Source of the DNA: JBBDXA01 sp040902585 | GTDB taxonomy: Bacteria > Planctomycetota > Phycisphaerae > Phycisphaerales > Phycisphaeraceae | Length of the DNA: 17,880 nt | NCBI GenBank assembly: GCA_040902585.1 | Contig: JBBDXA010000194.1 | Coordinates: 1 to 17,880 of the forward strand | Direction: 5' to 3' | Shown here: positions 1 through 8,272 of the stretch, in pieces | Numbering within the stretch: position 1 is the stretch's first letter | Layout: every line of letters begins with the position of its first letter | Notes under the pieces: model-generated | What the model saw: the letters and a program-made list of their open reading frames with translations, nothing else | Databases searched by the model: none | Told to the model about the DNA's origin: nothing | Program-made: the position numbers and the translations under genes

Positions 1-2289
1 GTCACCACCGTTGCCGAAACTTCGGACGAGGAAACCGCCGAAGTCGCGCTGGCAACGGAAGGAACGGAAGAAGAGGATGAGAAGGAAAAGTCGTGGCTGC
101 CGCCGACGATCACGCTTGCTGATGGCCGCGTGATCGAGACGGGGAAGGGAACTGTACCGAAGCGATCCACATTCACCTGCCAATCGTGCGGACAGCAATC
201 AGATTTGCTCGACGCCGTGAAGAGCTACACGGATCGAACGCGATTGGATACCGGCGATGCGACGGCACAGCGCTCGCTACCCGTGACAGTTTATGTCTTG
301 CAGTGTTTCGATCCGCAGCGCGAGGCCGAAGGACATCCGTACGGCGGGCGATACTTCAAAACGATGGACAAGCCAGACGTTGAAAGACTGATCGCAGCAG
401 AGGGTGAGTGGACCGACCGACGCGAGAACGACCTGAAAGACTTCTGGCCACGCTCGGCGCTTCCCTACACATGGATGACGCATCACCTCAATGGAGGTAT
501 CCCTAACTGGGGCTTCACGCATTGGTACAAATTTTTCAATCCAAGGCAGTTGACCACACACGCGCTGCTACTGCGCTCGATCATTGAAGCCAACGCAAAA
601 CCCGCGATCCAGGAGTTTGTGCTCGGCGCGATGCAGCAATATCTTCGCAATCAGAACATGATGTGCTTTTGGAACTACGGCGCGGACAAGATGGAGCCCT
701 TCTTCGCCCAAGCACACTATCACCCAAAGCAGTTGGTGATCGAAAACAGCGTGTTCGGCGCGCTTGGACGCGGAAATTGGTTGTCGAGCGTTGGCACGTT
801 ACTCGAAGCGTCGGAGTGGGCGAGCGACCCGTGGGAGAAGGTCGAAGTTGCTGGCGATGCGACCAAGGGAGATCACGCGAGGATCGGTGACCCGATCGTG
901 GCTGAGTCATCCACAGTCGTGCGCGGCTCGTCGACGGAAATGCCCGCCGACTGGACCAGCTCGTTCGATAGCGTCATAACCGATCCGCCGTTCGGCGATA
1001 ACGTCTTCTACGGCGACCTCTCAAATTTCTTTTACGTCTGGCTGCGCCTTGCACTCAAGGATCGCTACCACGAGCAATATGGCTCCGACTTTGTGCCCCG
1101 CTCCCAGGAGGCCGTCGCCGATCGATCGCGTTTCCCGAACGCCGACACGGACGAAGAAGCGGCGATGTCCGCTGCAAACGCTGCATACCAAGGCTTGATG
1201 ACAGCGTGCTGGGCGGAATCACGCCGCGTAATGAAGGACGGCGGCGTGATGGCGTTCACATTCCATCACAGCGCCGATGAGCCGTGGATGTCGATCCTGC
1301 AAAGCCTCTTCGACGCTGGGTGGCTGTTGGAGGCGACCTATCCGATTCGTAGTGACGAAACGAAGGGCGAAGGTGGACAGTTCGGTTCGCGCAAGATCGA
1401 GTACGACATAATCCACGTCTGCCGCAAGCGGCTGGAGGAGCCGAAGGCGGTGTCGTGGCCGAAGATGAGGCAGTGGGTCAAGGGTGAGCTTTCGCGGCTG
1501 CGTCCGTTGCTCGAATCGTTCAAGAGTCGCGGGCTGTCCGATGCCGACATCCGCGTGATCCTGCGCGGCAAGGCGCTGGAGTTTTACAGCAGGCACTACG
1601 GCAAGGTACTGGTCTCTGCGCCCGGCGGCGAGGAAACCGTGCTCTCGATCCGCGAAGCGCTCATGGGCATCAATCAACTGCTTGATGAGAGCAGCGGTCA
1701 GCCTGGTGAACGCCCGCCGAGCATCGTGCAGCCGGTGGTGTATCAGTACCTGCGATTGTTCGGCTCGAAGGCGTCGTATGGCCGTGATGAGGTGAGCAAG
1801 CTGCTTCGCGGCACAGCGATTCAGCAGCGCGATCTGGAACGGGCCGGCACGACTGGTGGCGCTGTTTCAGGTGGGCCGTGGATTGTCGAGAAGGACAAAC
1901 TGGTTTGCCGGGTGCCGATTTATGAACGGTTTCAGATGATGCGCCAGCGAACTCGGCGCGAGCTGCGGACCGAACTGGATCAGGCGCACTTTCTCATCGG
2001 CGCAGCAATGCCCAGCCGCGAGGGCAACCTGCTCACGGCAGGCGAGCCGACCGTGAACATCGAGAGGGAGCTTGAACGTGACACGTTCCTGATCCGCCCC
2101 GGTGTGGAAGCCCTGCTGGACTGGTACAGCAAGACATTGCCTGCGGCCGATGAAGCAGATGTTCCGCGAGCGGCTGGCGTGGCGTTGCAACTGCTGCGGG
2201 CGGCATTCGAGGCCAGGCGTGCGCGAATGCGGATGGAGCAGCCGAGCTTGTTTGAGGAATGGGAAGCGAGCATGCAGACGGTCGCGTGA
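1..2289 (+). CDS. pglXI: DUF1156/COG1743 adenine-specific DNA methylase, PglXI-like (5' end outside window)
   Basis: The frame is open from base 1, so the N-terminus lies outside the window; the GTG at 130 is internal. Visible in order: an acidic low-complexity linker (bases 22-95); half a zinc ribbon, Cys-x2-Cys (CQSC, bases 178-189), in the context 'GTV...CxxCG' typical of this family; the N6-adenine methylase catalytic motif IV DPPF (bases 982-993) followed by a tyrosine- and phenylalanine-rich stretch; and a long helical C-terminal part ending in SLFEEW. The SAM-binding motif I and the DUF1156 domain would be upstream. Family knowledge: these enzymes methylate adenine in BREX type 3 (PglXI) and in the DUF499/DUF3780 clusters, marking host DNA as self. 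The SNF2 helicase two genes on favours BREX type 3. Upstream sequence (brxF, brxC) would decide. I am sure of the family, less sure of the system. Confidence 0.85.
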   Translation, partial: VTTVAETSDEETAEVALATEGTEEEDEKEKSWLPPTITLADGRVIETGKGTVPKRSTFTCQSCGQQSDLLDAVKSYTDRTRLDTGDATAQRSLPVTVYVLQCFDPQREAEGHPYGGRYFKTMDKPDVERLIAAEGEWTDRRENDLKDFWPRSALPYTWMTHHLNGGIPNWGFTHWYKFFNPRQLTTHALLLRSIIEANAKPAIQEFVLGAMQQYLRNQNMMCFWNYGADKMEPFFAQAHYHPKQLVIENSVFGALGRGNWLSSVGTLLEASEWASDPWEKVEVAGDATKGDHARIGDPIVAESSTVVRGSSTEMPADWTSSFDSVITDPPFGDNVFYGDLSNFFYVWLRLALKDRYHEQYGSDFVPRSQEAVADRSRFPNADTDEEAAMSAANAAYQGLMTACWAESRRVMKDGGVMAFTFHHSADEPWMSILQSLFDAGWLLEATYPIRSDETKGEGGQFGSRKIEYDIIHVCRKRLEEPKAVSWPKMRQWVKGELSRLRPLLESFKSRGLSDADIRVILRGKALEFYSRHYGKVLVSAPGGEETVLSIREALMGINQLLDESSGQPGERPPSIVQPVVYQYLRLFGSKASYGRDEVSKLLRGTAIQQRDLERAGTTGGAVSGGPWIVEKDKLVCRVPIYERFQMMRQRTRRELRTELDQAHFLIGAAMPSREGNLLTAGEPTVNIERELERDTFLIRPGVEALLDWYSKTLPAADEADVPRAAGVALQLLRAAFEARRARMRMEQPSLFEEWEASMQTVA

Positions 2290-2331
2290 TTGGCATGACC
2301 GGCGTGATGGCGTAATCCGCCTCCTAAATAG

Positions 2332-2348
2332 GGAGCGCGGCTCCGGAG
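2332..2348 (+). promoter_or_regulatory. Inverted repeats around the ribosome binding site of the 170-residue gene
   Basis: The 66-base gap after the methylase contains GGAGC-GCG-GCTCC (2332-2344). This is immediately followed by GGAG (2345-2348), the Shine-Dalgarno sequence 7 bases before the ATG at 2356. A further CTCC at 2321-2324 could pair with either GGAG. Alternative pairing could tune translation of the next gene. This is inference from complementarity only; no terminator T-tract is present. Confidence 0.25.
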
Positions 2349-2355
2349 TCCACCT

Positions 2356-2868
2356 ATGCAGGAAATGACGTCCACCGGTTGGAAGCGTCAAGGCAGCAGC
2401 CTGGTGTGGCACCCGTTGCTGCTGGGTGAACTCATCCGTGACATTGAACCGACGCCACTGCGGACGCTAGTGGGCTGGCTCAAGACCGGCTTCCCCGACA
2501 AGGTGCCCAGCGGCAAGCGCACGGTATTGATCGGCGGCTTGCAGACGACGGTGGAAACGATGATGCAGATGCAGACTCCCAGTACCGTCGCTGACTGGCT
2601 GAGAAATCATGCACTGGCGGCGGTAAGGCAGTGGAAATCACATTGGCCGGAGGTTGGACTGGTGTTCGTGATGGATGGGCCGGTGAACCTGTTCGAGTTC
2701 AACGAGGGGGATGAGATCGTGTACTTCGGGCGCGGTAAAGATCGGAAGAAGAAGGTGAAGCTGTCGCAGGCGATCTGGAACGGGGCGGCATCGGGAGCGG
2801 GGGCTTATCAGCTTGTGGTGCCGGAGACGAAGGAAGTGGGCGGGTACTTTGTGAGGTGGTTATCCTGA
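2356..2868 (+). CDS. Unrecognised 170-residue protein between methylase and SNF2 helicase
   Basis: I do not recognise the family. The ATG at 2356 is preceded by GGAG at 2345-2348 (7-base spacing), which supports this start; a second ATG at 2365 is less well placed. The product is soluble, with no signal peptide or membrane segment. It has a tryptophan-rich N-terminus (WKRQGSSLVWHP), a central strand-like segment (VGLVFVMDGPVNLFEF, roughly residues 100-115), a basic patch KDRKKKVK, and a glycine/alanine-rich stretch before the C-terminus. There is no Walker A motif, so it is not the BREX ATPase BrxF, and it does not look like BrxB. Its stop is one base before the helicase ATG, so the three genes are probably one operon and the protein probably serves the methylase-helicase system. 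Confidence 0.75.
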   Translation: MQEMTSTGWKRQGSSLVWHPLLLGELIRDIEPTPLRTLVGWLKTGFPDKVPSGKRTVLIGGLQTTVETMMQMQTPSTVADWLRNHALAAVRQWKSHWPEVGLVFVMDGPVNLFEFNEGDEIVYFGRGKDRKKKVKLSQAIWNGAASGAGAYQLVVPETKEVGGYFVRWLS

Positions 2869-2869
2869 A

Positions 2870-5701
2870 ATGACGAGCGGACCGAACACAACTTCAACGC
2901 CGGGTCGCCGCGCAGGCAATGCGCAAGGCGCAGCGGGCATTGACGGCCTTGTCGCCGGTGATGGTGTCGTTCATGATGAACTGGGCGATGGTGTATTGCT
3001 TGGGCTGGAAGGCGGCGGCTATGCCCGCGTGTTCTTCAAAGGACACGGCGAGCGGCAGGTTGTGGCGGGCACGTTGACACGGTCATCGACTTGGAACGAG
3101 CAGGTAGTATCAAACGTTCGTCCCGCGACACCGGAGGCGGTGAGAAGGCTGTGGCTGGCGATTGAAGCTGAGCGGTTGCCGCTGATGGAAAGCTCAGCCA
3201 CGCTGACTTCGGCGAAGGTTGATCTTCTGCCGCACCAGATCGTGCTGACTTATAAGGTTGCCAACGCATCGCCCCGGCGGTTTCTCGTGGCCGATGCGGT
3301 GGGCCTGGGGAAGACGATCGAGACTGCGTTGATCCTGCGCGAGTTGGCATCCCGTGGTGAACTGACTCGGGCACTGATGGTGGTGCCTGCGGGCCTTGTC
3401 GAGAACTGGCGGCGCGAACTGAACGACAAGTTCAACTTGGACTTTGAAGTGTTCGGCTCTGAGGGCGACGTCACTGATCGCAAGAGCAACGCCTTTGCGA
3501 AGCACAATCGTTTGATCGTCAGCATCGACACACTGAAGCGACCGGCGCGAGTGAAGCGACTGCTGGCAGCGGCGCGATGGGACCTGATCGTTTTCGATGA
3601 AGCGCATCACCTGACAGCTTACGAGTCGGGAAAGAAGGTGCATAAGACGCAGAACTTCAAACTGGCCGAGGCGATGCGCGAGCACAGCCGGGACATGCTG
3701 TTGTTATCTGCCACGCCGCATCAGGGCGATCACTTCAGATTTTGGATGCTGGTGAGGTTGCTTGATCCCAGGCTGTTCGAGAATCCTGATGACATGGTGG
3801 ACAACAGGCATCGGTTGAATGCCGTCGTGTTTCGCCGAACCCAGGCCGATGCGTGCAACACGGATGGCGAGCCGCTGTTCTCACGGCGGCAGGTGCATAC
3901 GAGTACGTTCCATCTGACGGGGCCGGAGACGACGTTTTATCAGGCGCTCATGAACTACCTGCGCGACGGGTACAACCTTGCTGCCGCGCAGGGAGCGAAG
4001 GGCCAATCGCTGGGCTTTGTGATGACGATCTTTCAGAAGATCGCGTCATCGAGCTTCGCAGCAGTGGCATCAACGCTGCGACGCCGATTGCTGATGCTCA
4101 CGATTCATGAAGCCCTGGTCTGTGATGAGAATCTCAACACGGACGGACGCGATCGTGCATTCGCGGAAGCCAGGGAGTTGTTGCGATCCATGCACGGGCT
4201 TGGTGATGACGTCATGGCACGTGCTGCGGTTGACCGATTGCTAGCGGACTCGAAGTTGCAGTTGCTCAAAAAGCTCGGTGCGAAGATGCTCCTTGAGCAG
4301 GTAGATTCGGAAGTGGGCGCTGCTGGAGAGGAAGAATCGGCGGCGGCATTGGTAGCCATCGCTCTGCCCGAGGAACGAAAGCGCATTCAGTCGCTTCTCG
4401 CCGAACTGCCGCATGGCATGGAAAGCAAGACGGAGGAACTGCTCCGCGGGCTCAATGAACTGTGGCGATCAAATCCGATGGAAAAGGTCGTTGTGTTCAC
4501 CACATATCTGGGCAGTGTGGACATGCTGCGAGCGTCGATTGAGCAGCATTACCCCGGCAAAGGAGTGGAGGTACTCAAGGGCGGCGACCATGGCGCGAAG
4601 ATTGCCGCTGAAAGACGATTCCGCAAACCGGATGGGCCGCGCGTGCTGATCTGCACGGCGGCGGGCCGTGAAGGCATCAACCTTCAGTTCGCCCGCGTGT
4701 TGTTCAATCATGACTTGCCGTGGAATCCGATGGACATGGAGCAGCGCATCGGGCGCATCCACCGGTATGGCCAACGCGACACGGCCCAGGTTTACAACAT
4801 CGTTTCTGCTGACACGATTGAAGGCCAGATATTCCTGATGCTTGAGCAGAAGCTCCTGGCGATCGCTCAGGCGCTGGGCAAGGTCGATGAGTACGGGCAG
4901 GTGACGGAAGACCTGCGCGGCCAGGTGCTCGGACAACTGGCGGAACGTGTTTCTTATGACCAGCTCTACCAGGATGCGGTTCGTGATCCGACGCTTAGGA
5001 GGACGAAGCAGGAACTGGAAGTCGCGCTGGAGAACGCTGACCTTGCGCGGAACGTGGTGTTTCAGCTTTTTCAGGATCTCGATACGTTCAACCTTGAAGA
5101 ATTCAGCCAGTTCGATGACGGGGGCGCAGGCATGCAACGCCTGCTGGCATTTGTGCGCGAATGTGCCCAGATGGTTGGCGGCGAGTTGAAGTCTTTACGA
5201 GACGAGGCGTACGAAGTTTCTGTCCCCGGCGCGGCGGTGACCCGTTTCACCACCAATCGTGATCGAGCGAAGGATGATGACTCGCTCGGGCTGCTCGGCC
5301 TTGAGCATCCGCTGGTCCGACGAATGCTCGATGAATGCCGCAGCCTGCCTGCGGATCAGCGGGCGGTGGTTGGACGAAGTGAGCGAACGTCCGGCACTCC
5401 CGCCACGTTGTCGGTTTGGCGTGTCGAAGTTCACGGAGCGAACGGTTATTTCAGACAGGCTGTTGTGCCGCTGGCTGTAGATGGTACAGGCCAGCGGTTG
5501 CCCACCGGCGAGACGATGCTGGCGCAGTTGGGACAGCTCGGTCCATCCGTGACGGCATCGGTTGAAGGCGTGAATCGCAACGAAGTCGTGGCGCGAACGT
5601 TGCCCGAGATGCTTCGTCGTGAGGCACAGCATCGCGGGCTATTGCGTGAAGGTTCTTCACTTGCGATGCAGTTGATTGGATGGGTGGAGGAAACACCCTA
5701 A
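2870..5701 (+). CDS. brxHII: SNF2/RapA-type helicase of a BREX type 3-like operon (BrxHII-like)
   Basis: The protein has 943 residues; ATG at 2870 with GAGGTGG upstream at 2852-2858. Domains: a small beta-barrel, Tudor-like segment (about 32-70, pattern VVHDELGDGVLLG...VFF) of the type seen on PcrA-like helicases. RecA lobe 1 follows with motif I DAVGLGKT (142-149), motif II DEAH (243-246) and motif III SAT (280-282). RecA lobe 2 carries VVFTTYLGS (motif IV), CTAAGREGINLQ (motif V) and the motif VI arginine finger region QRIGRIHRYGQ (625-635). A C-terminal part of roughly 300 residues follows. This is COG0553, an ATP-driven DNA translocase. In BREX type 3 the equivalent gene follows the PglXI methylase and normally precedes pglZ. 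DISARM DrmD is also of this class, but DrmA and DrmB are not seen here. The motor class is certain; the system name is inferred from context. Confidence 0.88.
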   Translation: MTSGPNTTSTPGRRAGNAQGAAGIDGLVAGDGVVHDELGDGVLLGLEGGGYARVFFKGHGERQVVAGTLTRSSTWNEQVVSNVRPATPEAVRRLWLAIEAERLPLMESSATLTSAKVDLLPHQIVLTYKVANASPRRFLVADAVGLGKTIETALILRELASRGELTRALMVVPAGLVENWRRELNDKFNLDFEVFGSEGDVTDRKSNAFAKHNRLIVSIDTLKRPARVKRLLAAARWDLIVFDEAHHLTAYESGKKVHKTQNFKLAEAMREHSRDMLLLSATPHQGDHFRFWMLVRLLDPRLFENPDDMVDNRHRLNAVVFRRTQADACNTDGEPLFSRRQVHTSTFHLTGPETTFYQALMNYLRDGYNLAAAQGAKGQSLGFVMTIFQKIASSSFAAVASTLRRRLLMLTIHEALVCDENLNTDGRDRAFAEARELLRSMHGLGDDVMARAAVDRLLADSKLQLLKKLGAKMLLEQVDSEVGAAGEEESAAALVAIALPEERKRIQSLLAELPHGMESKTEELLRGLNELWRSNPMEKVVVFTTYLGSVDMLRASIEQHYPGKGVEVLKGGDHGAKIAAERRFRKPDGPRVLICTAAGREGINLQFARVLFNHDLPWNPMDMEQRIGRIHRYGQRDTAQVYNIVSADTIEGQIFLMLEQKLLAIAQALGKVDEYGQVTEDLRGQVLGQLAERVSYDQLYQDAVRDPTLRRTKQELEVALENADLARNVVFQLFQDLDTFNLEEFSQFDDGGAGMQRLLAFVRECAQMVGGELKSLRDEAYEVSVPGAAVTRFTTNRDRAKDDDSLGLLGLEHPLVRRMLDECRSLPADQRAVVGRSERTSGTPATLSVWRVEVHGANGYFRQAVVPLAVDGTGQRLPTGETMLAQLGQLGPSVTASVEGVNRNEVVARTLPEMLRREAQHRGLLREGSSLAMQLIGWVEETP

Positions 5702-5733
5702 TCCTGCGAATTGCACCATGGATTTTACGAGTA

Positions 5734-5875
5734 TCCGATCCTAATTGCTTGAAATTCGGAAGAGTAACGCGACTGATGGAACATGCCAGATAGAAAACCC
5801 CGCCATGGTCATGGCGATACAGGCGTACCAGTACGCGACGAATAGTGGTTAGTGATCAAGTTCGGCTGCCGAATT
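5734..5875 (+). ncRNA. Candidate structured leader RNA upstream of the reverse transcriptase
   Basis: The gap between the helicase stop and the reverse transcriptase contains three compact perfect inverted repeats in a row: CGCCATG-GT-CATGGCG (5801-5816), GCGTAC-CA-GTACGC (5823-5836) and TTCGG-CTG-CCGAA (5861-5873, extendable by a G-U and an A-U pair). A weaker pair TCCGA (5734-5738) / TCGGA (5756-5760) lies before them, and ACGCGAC occurs twice (5767-5773, 5833-5839). No open frame explains this. Several DRT-type reverse transcriptases are known to use an adjacent structured RNA as template or partner. That this is such an RNA is inference. Palindromic protein-binding sites are the main alternative. 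Confidence 0.3.
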
Positions 5876-5918
5876 CACGCCTTGGCTTGGGGCATCATTA
5901 CCGGTGGATACTTCACCT

Positions 5919-7979
5919 ATGGCCGATCTCGATCAGCTTCGACACCCTGACAATCTTCGCCGCGCCTGGCGTTGGCTGAGGTCGAGTCCCGACGCCGCCT
6001 ACAAGTCGTACTTTCGTTCGCTCTATCAGCGATTCGCCGTTGCCGAGGAAGCCCTCCTTGATGACTTGGGAGACCGCCTGAGACGTGATATTTACGAGCC
6101 GGAGCCTTCTACCAAGCTCTTTCACCCAAAGGCTTCAGGCATCCTCCGGCCTTACTCACTGCTCAGTGTTGAGGACCAGATCGTTTATCAAGCCGCGCTC
6201 AATCTCATCGCGGAGAAGCTCTCCCCGCGTGTCGTCCAACGCTACCACAAGACAGTCTTTGGCCATCTTTACGCAGGGAAGACATCGACGTGGTTTTACC
6301 GGAAGTGGTCCGACGGTTACAAAGCTTTCAATCAGGCTACCAAACAGGCATTTGCGGACGGATACGTCTACACCGCGAGCTTCGACCTCACGGCCTGCTA
6401 CGACAGCTTGGACCATCGGGTGCTCAAACACTTCCTCGGGAAGCTTGGTTTCGACCCTGATTTCTGTGCCAAACTGACGGAGTGGCTGGAGAAATGGACT
6501 GCGACAGGTCGCGGCATCTTCCATAACCACGGCATCCCGCAAGGCCCGCTCTCCTCCGGTTTACTATCTGAGGTGGTGCTCTCGTACTTCGATGACTTGA
6601 AGCTGAAGCACACTGACTTTCGCTACCTCCGTTACGTGGATGACATACGGCTATTTGCCAAGGACGAGCACACCCTCCGGCGATTGCTGATCAGGCTCGA
6701 TGAAATGAGTAAGGATATCGGTCTATTCCCGCAGAGCGGCAAGATCAGCATCCACCGAATCACGAATATCGACGATGAACTGAAGTCCGTTTCGAACCCG
6801 CCCGAGACGGCCATTACACGGCTCTTTACGGACCAGATGAAGTTGCTCGATCGAATTAAGGAACTGACGCCTCGCTACCGAATCTCCAACGCCACACGGT
6901 TTAAGTATCTTCTCGCCTACGCCACACCATCGGCACAACTGACGGCCCGGCTATGGCGCATCCTTGAGCATCACCCTGAAATCTATCGCAGTATCTGCAA
7001 CTATCTAAAGCGCTACACCAAGTTGCCCCGCGTCGCTGGCGAGAAGCTTGTCGAAGTCATCAAGGCCAGCACACTTTACCCGTCCGTCCGCGCTGAATTC
7101 ATCTCCGCTGCGGATGGTCGACTCGGCGTGACGCAGGATCGAAAGCTGGCGAGGATGCTCAAGAAGCTGTGGTTACCTCGCGCCATGTCGGCTGACCTTC
7201 AAGTTGCAGTCGGCCGTTTACTCATGCGAACCGGCGATCTCACCGCCACTCAGGTCGCCTATGCTTGCCGCGTCGCGCCGTCTTGGTGGATTCGTGCGTC
7301 GTTGATTGAGGCAGCAGCTCCGGTGTCGCTCGGGTCGAAGACAATCCAACAGATCGTGAATGATGGGGTAAAGGATCGTGGAGGTGACCCCGCGCTAGCG
7401 GCGGGCTGGAAGGGATTTGAGGCTGCTCATGTTCCGCCCGGGCATCGCAAAGCATGGAAGAAGCCGGCCGAGCTTCTGTTGCGTGAACTAGGTATGATAC
7501 AACGTTCGACCGCAGCCTACTGCGGCATTAACAACGCGTTTGCCAAACTCGATGGGAAAATTCCTGTATCGAAATGGAAGAAACTGTTCGGGCCTCATTA
7601 CCGCCAAGCCGAAATACAAGCCATCGAAATAGTCGCAGCGTCGGGGGTGAACATTACTGGCTTCGTGAACCTGCTCGACGTGTATGACGACCTCTTGATT
7701 GCCGCTGTTTACAAGGCTGACCCGGCCATCGGCAACTACACCCTCGGCCACATTGGAAGTGTCCTTAACGCGCCGACTGGTAGATTTGCTATGAAGTATC
7801 CAAAGACCTACGACCTCGCAAAAGAGGTTCACGAACGCCGCTATGAGAGCATGGCGTCTCACCCGTTGATCAAGAAGACTGGCAAACCGACAAAGCGCAT
7901 CAACTACAAATTTTTGTCAACGGCCAAGCGACTCCTGCGAGAGAGCGTAGAAGAACTCAGTACTGCGGGGCTTGTTTGA
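5919..7979 (+). CDS. Abi/UG-type (DRT) reverse transcriptase with helical C-terminal half and possible HEPN motif
   Basis: The frame also allows GTG at 5904; the ATG at 5919 (686 residues) has GGTGG 11 bases upstream. Reverse transcriptase motifs, numbered from ATG: a basic N-terminal finger region ending in RPYSLLSVEDQIVYQAALN; motif A SFDLTACYDSLDH (Asp156 the first metal ligand); motif B GIPQGPLSS (205-213); motif C YVDD (239-242). There is no integrase, intron maturase or HNH domain. The last ~370 residues read as consecutive short helices, like the alpha-repeat domain of AbiA, AbiK and Abi-P2 enzymes. Near the end, RYESMASH (Arg641-x6-His648) sits before a final helix, as in HEPN ribonucleases; AbiA-like proteins are known to end in HEPN. 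The reverse transcriptase call is firm. The subgroup and the HEPN assignment are tentative. It probably acts as an abortive-infection factor. Confidence 0.85.
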   Translation: MADLDQLRHPDNLRRAWRWLRSSPDAAYKSYFRSLYQRFAVAEEALLDDLGDRLRRDIYEPEPSTKLFHPKASGILRPYSLLSVEDQIVYQAALNLIAEKLSPRVVQRYHKTVFGHLYAGKTSTWFYRKWSDGYKAFNQATKQAFADGYVYTASFDLTACYDSLDHRVLKHFLGKLGFDPDFCAKLTEWLEKWTATGRGIFHNHGIPQGPLSSGLLSEVVLSYFDDLKLKHTDFRYLRYVDDIRLFAKDEHTLRRLLIRLDEMSKDIGLFPQSGKISIHRITNIDDELKSVSNPPETAITRLFTDQMKLLDRIKELTPRYRISNATRFKYLLAYATPSAQLTARLWRILEHHPEIYRSICNYLKRYTKLPRVAGEKLVEVIKASTLYPSVRAEFISAADGRLGVTQDRKLARMLKKLWLPRAMSADLQVAVGRLLMRTGDLTATQVAYACRVAPSWWIRASLIEAAAPVSLGSKTIQQIVNDGVKDRGGDPALAAGWKGFEAAHVPPGHRKAWKKPAELLLRELGMIQRSTAAYCGINNAFAKLDGKIPVSKWKKLFGPHYRQAEIQAIEIVAASGVNITGFVNLLDVYDDLLIAAVYKADPAIGNYTLGHIGSVLNAPTGRFAMKYPKTYDLAKEVHERRYESMASHPLIKKTGKPTKRINYKFLSTAKRLLRESVEELSTAGLV

Positions 7980-8206
7980 CGCCATGTACGCACAACCTGG
8001 AACCGACCGCCTGGAAGAAGGCACGGCGAAGTTTTCCATGGCAGGTGCGCGTCGATGGCAGCGGCGCGGGCAAGAAGCCGGTCAGCGCAGACCTCTTCGC
8101 TCGTTTTATCCCACTGGCCCAGACGAAGATCGGGCTGTTGCCGCCGGCGGAGTTGAGCGAGGAGCAGGTGACGAAGCTGTTGGCGGCCATCGTGGATCAG
8201 AAGTGA
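7976..8206 (+). pseudogene. Doubtful 76-residue reading frame, possibly the 3' remnant of a lost gene
   Basis: The frame starts with a TTG that overlaps the reverse transcriptase stop (TTGA) behind GCGGGG, and ends at 8206. The first ~20 residues look random. The rest reads like a genuine protein C-terminus: WQVRVDGSGAGKKP, then LFARFIPLAQTKIGLLPP, then an amphipathic helix LSEEQVTKLLAAIV. A GC-rich hairpin follows the stop. It may be a small coupled gene or the tail of a larger gene whose 5' part was displaced by the reverse transcriptase. In the latter case a BREX gene such as pglZ would be a position-based guess. I do not recognise a family. Confidence 0.3.
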
Positions 8207-8211
8207 AAGGC

Positions 8212-8226
8212 CCGCGGCATTCGCGG
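8212..8226 (+). terminator. GC-rich hairpin after the short frame, no T-tract
   Basis: CCGCG (8212-8216), loop GCATT, CGCGG (8222-8226) lies six bases after the TGA at 8204-8206. It has the position of a transcription terminator but no run of T follows, so it is at best a weak or factor-assisted terminator. Confidence 0.2.
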
Positions 8227-8254
8227 CACGCGCTCTGGAAGATCACAGGATTGG

Positions 8255-8272
8255 CTGACACATTGCTGTCAG
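8255..8272. promoter_or_regulatory. Palindrome CTGACA-N6-TGTCAG, copy 1, upstream of the DUF6361-PLD-helicase operon
   Basis: CTGACACATTGCTGTCAG is a perfect 6+6 inverted repeat, and the same pattern occurs at 15247-15264. Its left half also serves as a plausible -35 box (CTGACA against TTGACA), with TACATT at 8278-8283 as -10 at 17-base spacing. A dimeric repressor bound here would cover that promoter. The ATG of the operon is 94 bases downstream. The palindrome is seen directly; operator function is inferred and no regulator gene is in the window. Confidence 0.45.

Noticed and set aside
5734..7979. Retron, group II intron or diversity-generating retroelement
   Set aside because: There is no intron maturase or endonuclease domain, no template/variable repeat pair was seen, and the motif spacing and long helical tail fit Abi/UG enzymes better.
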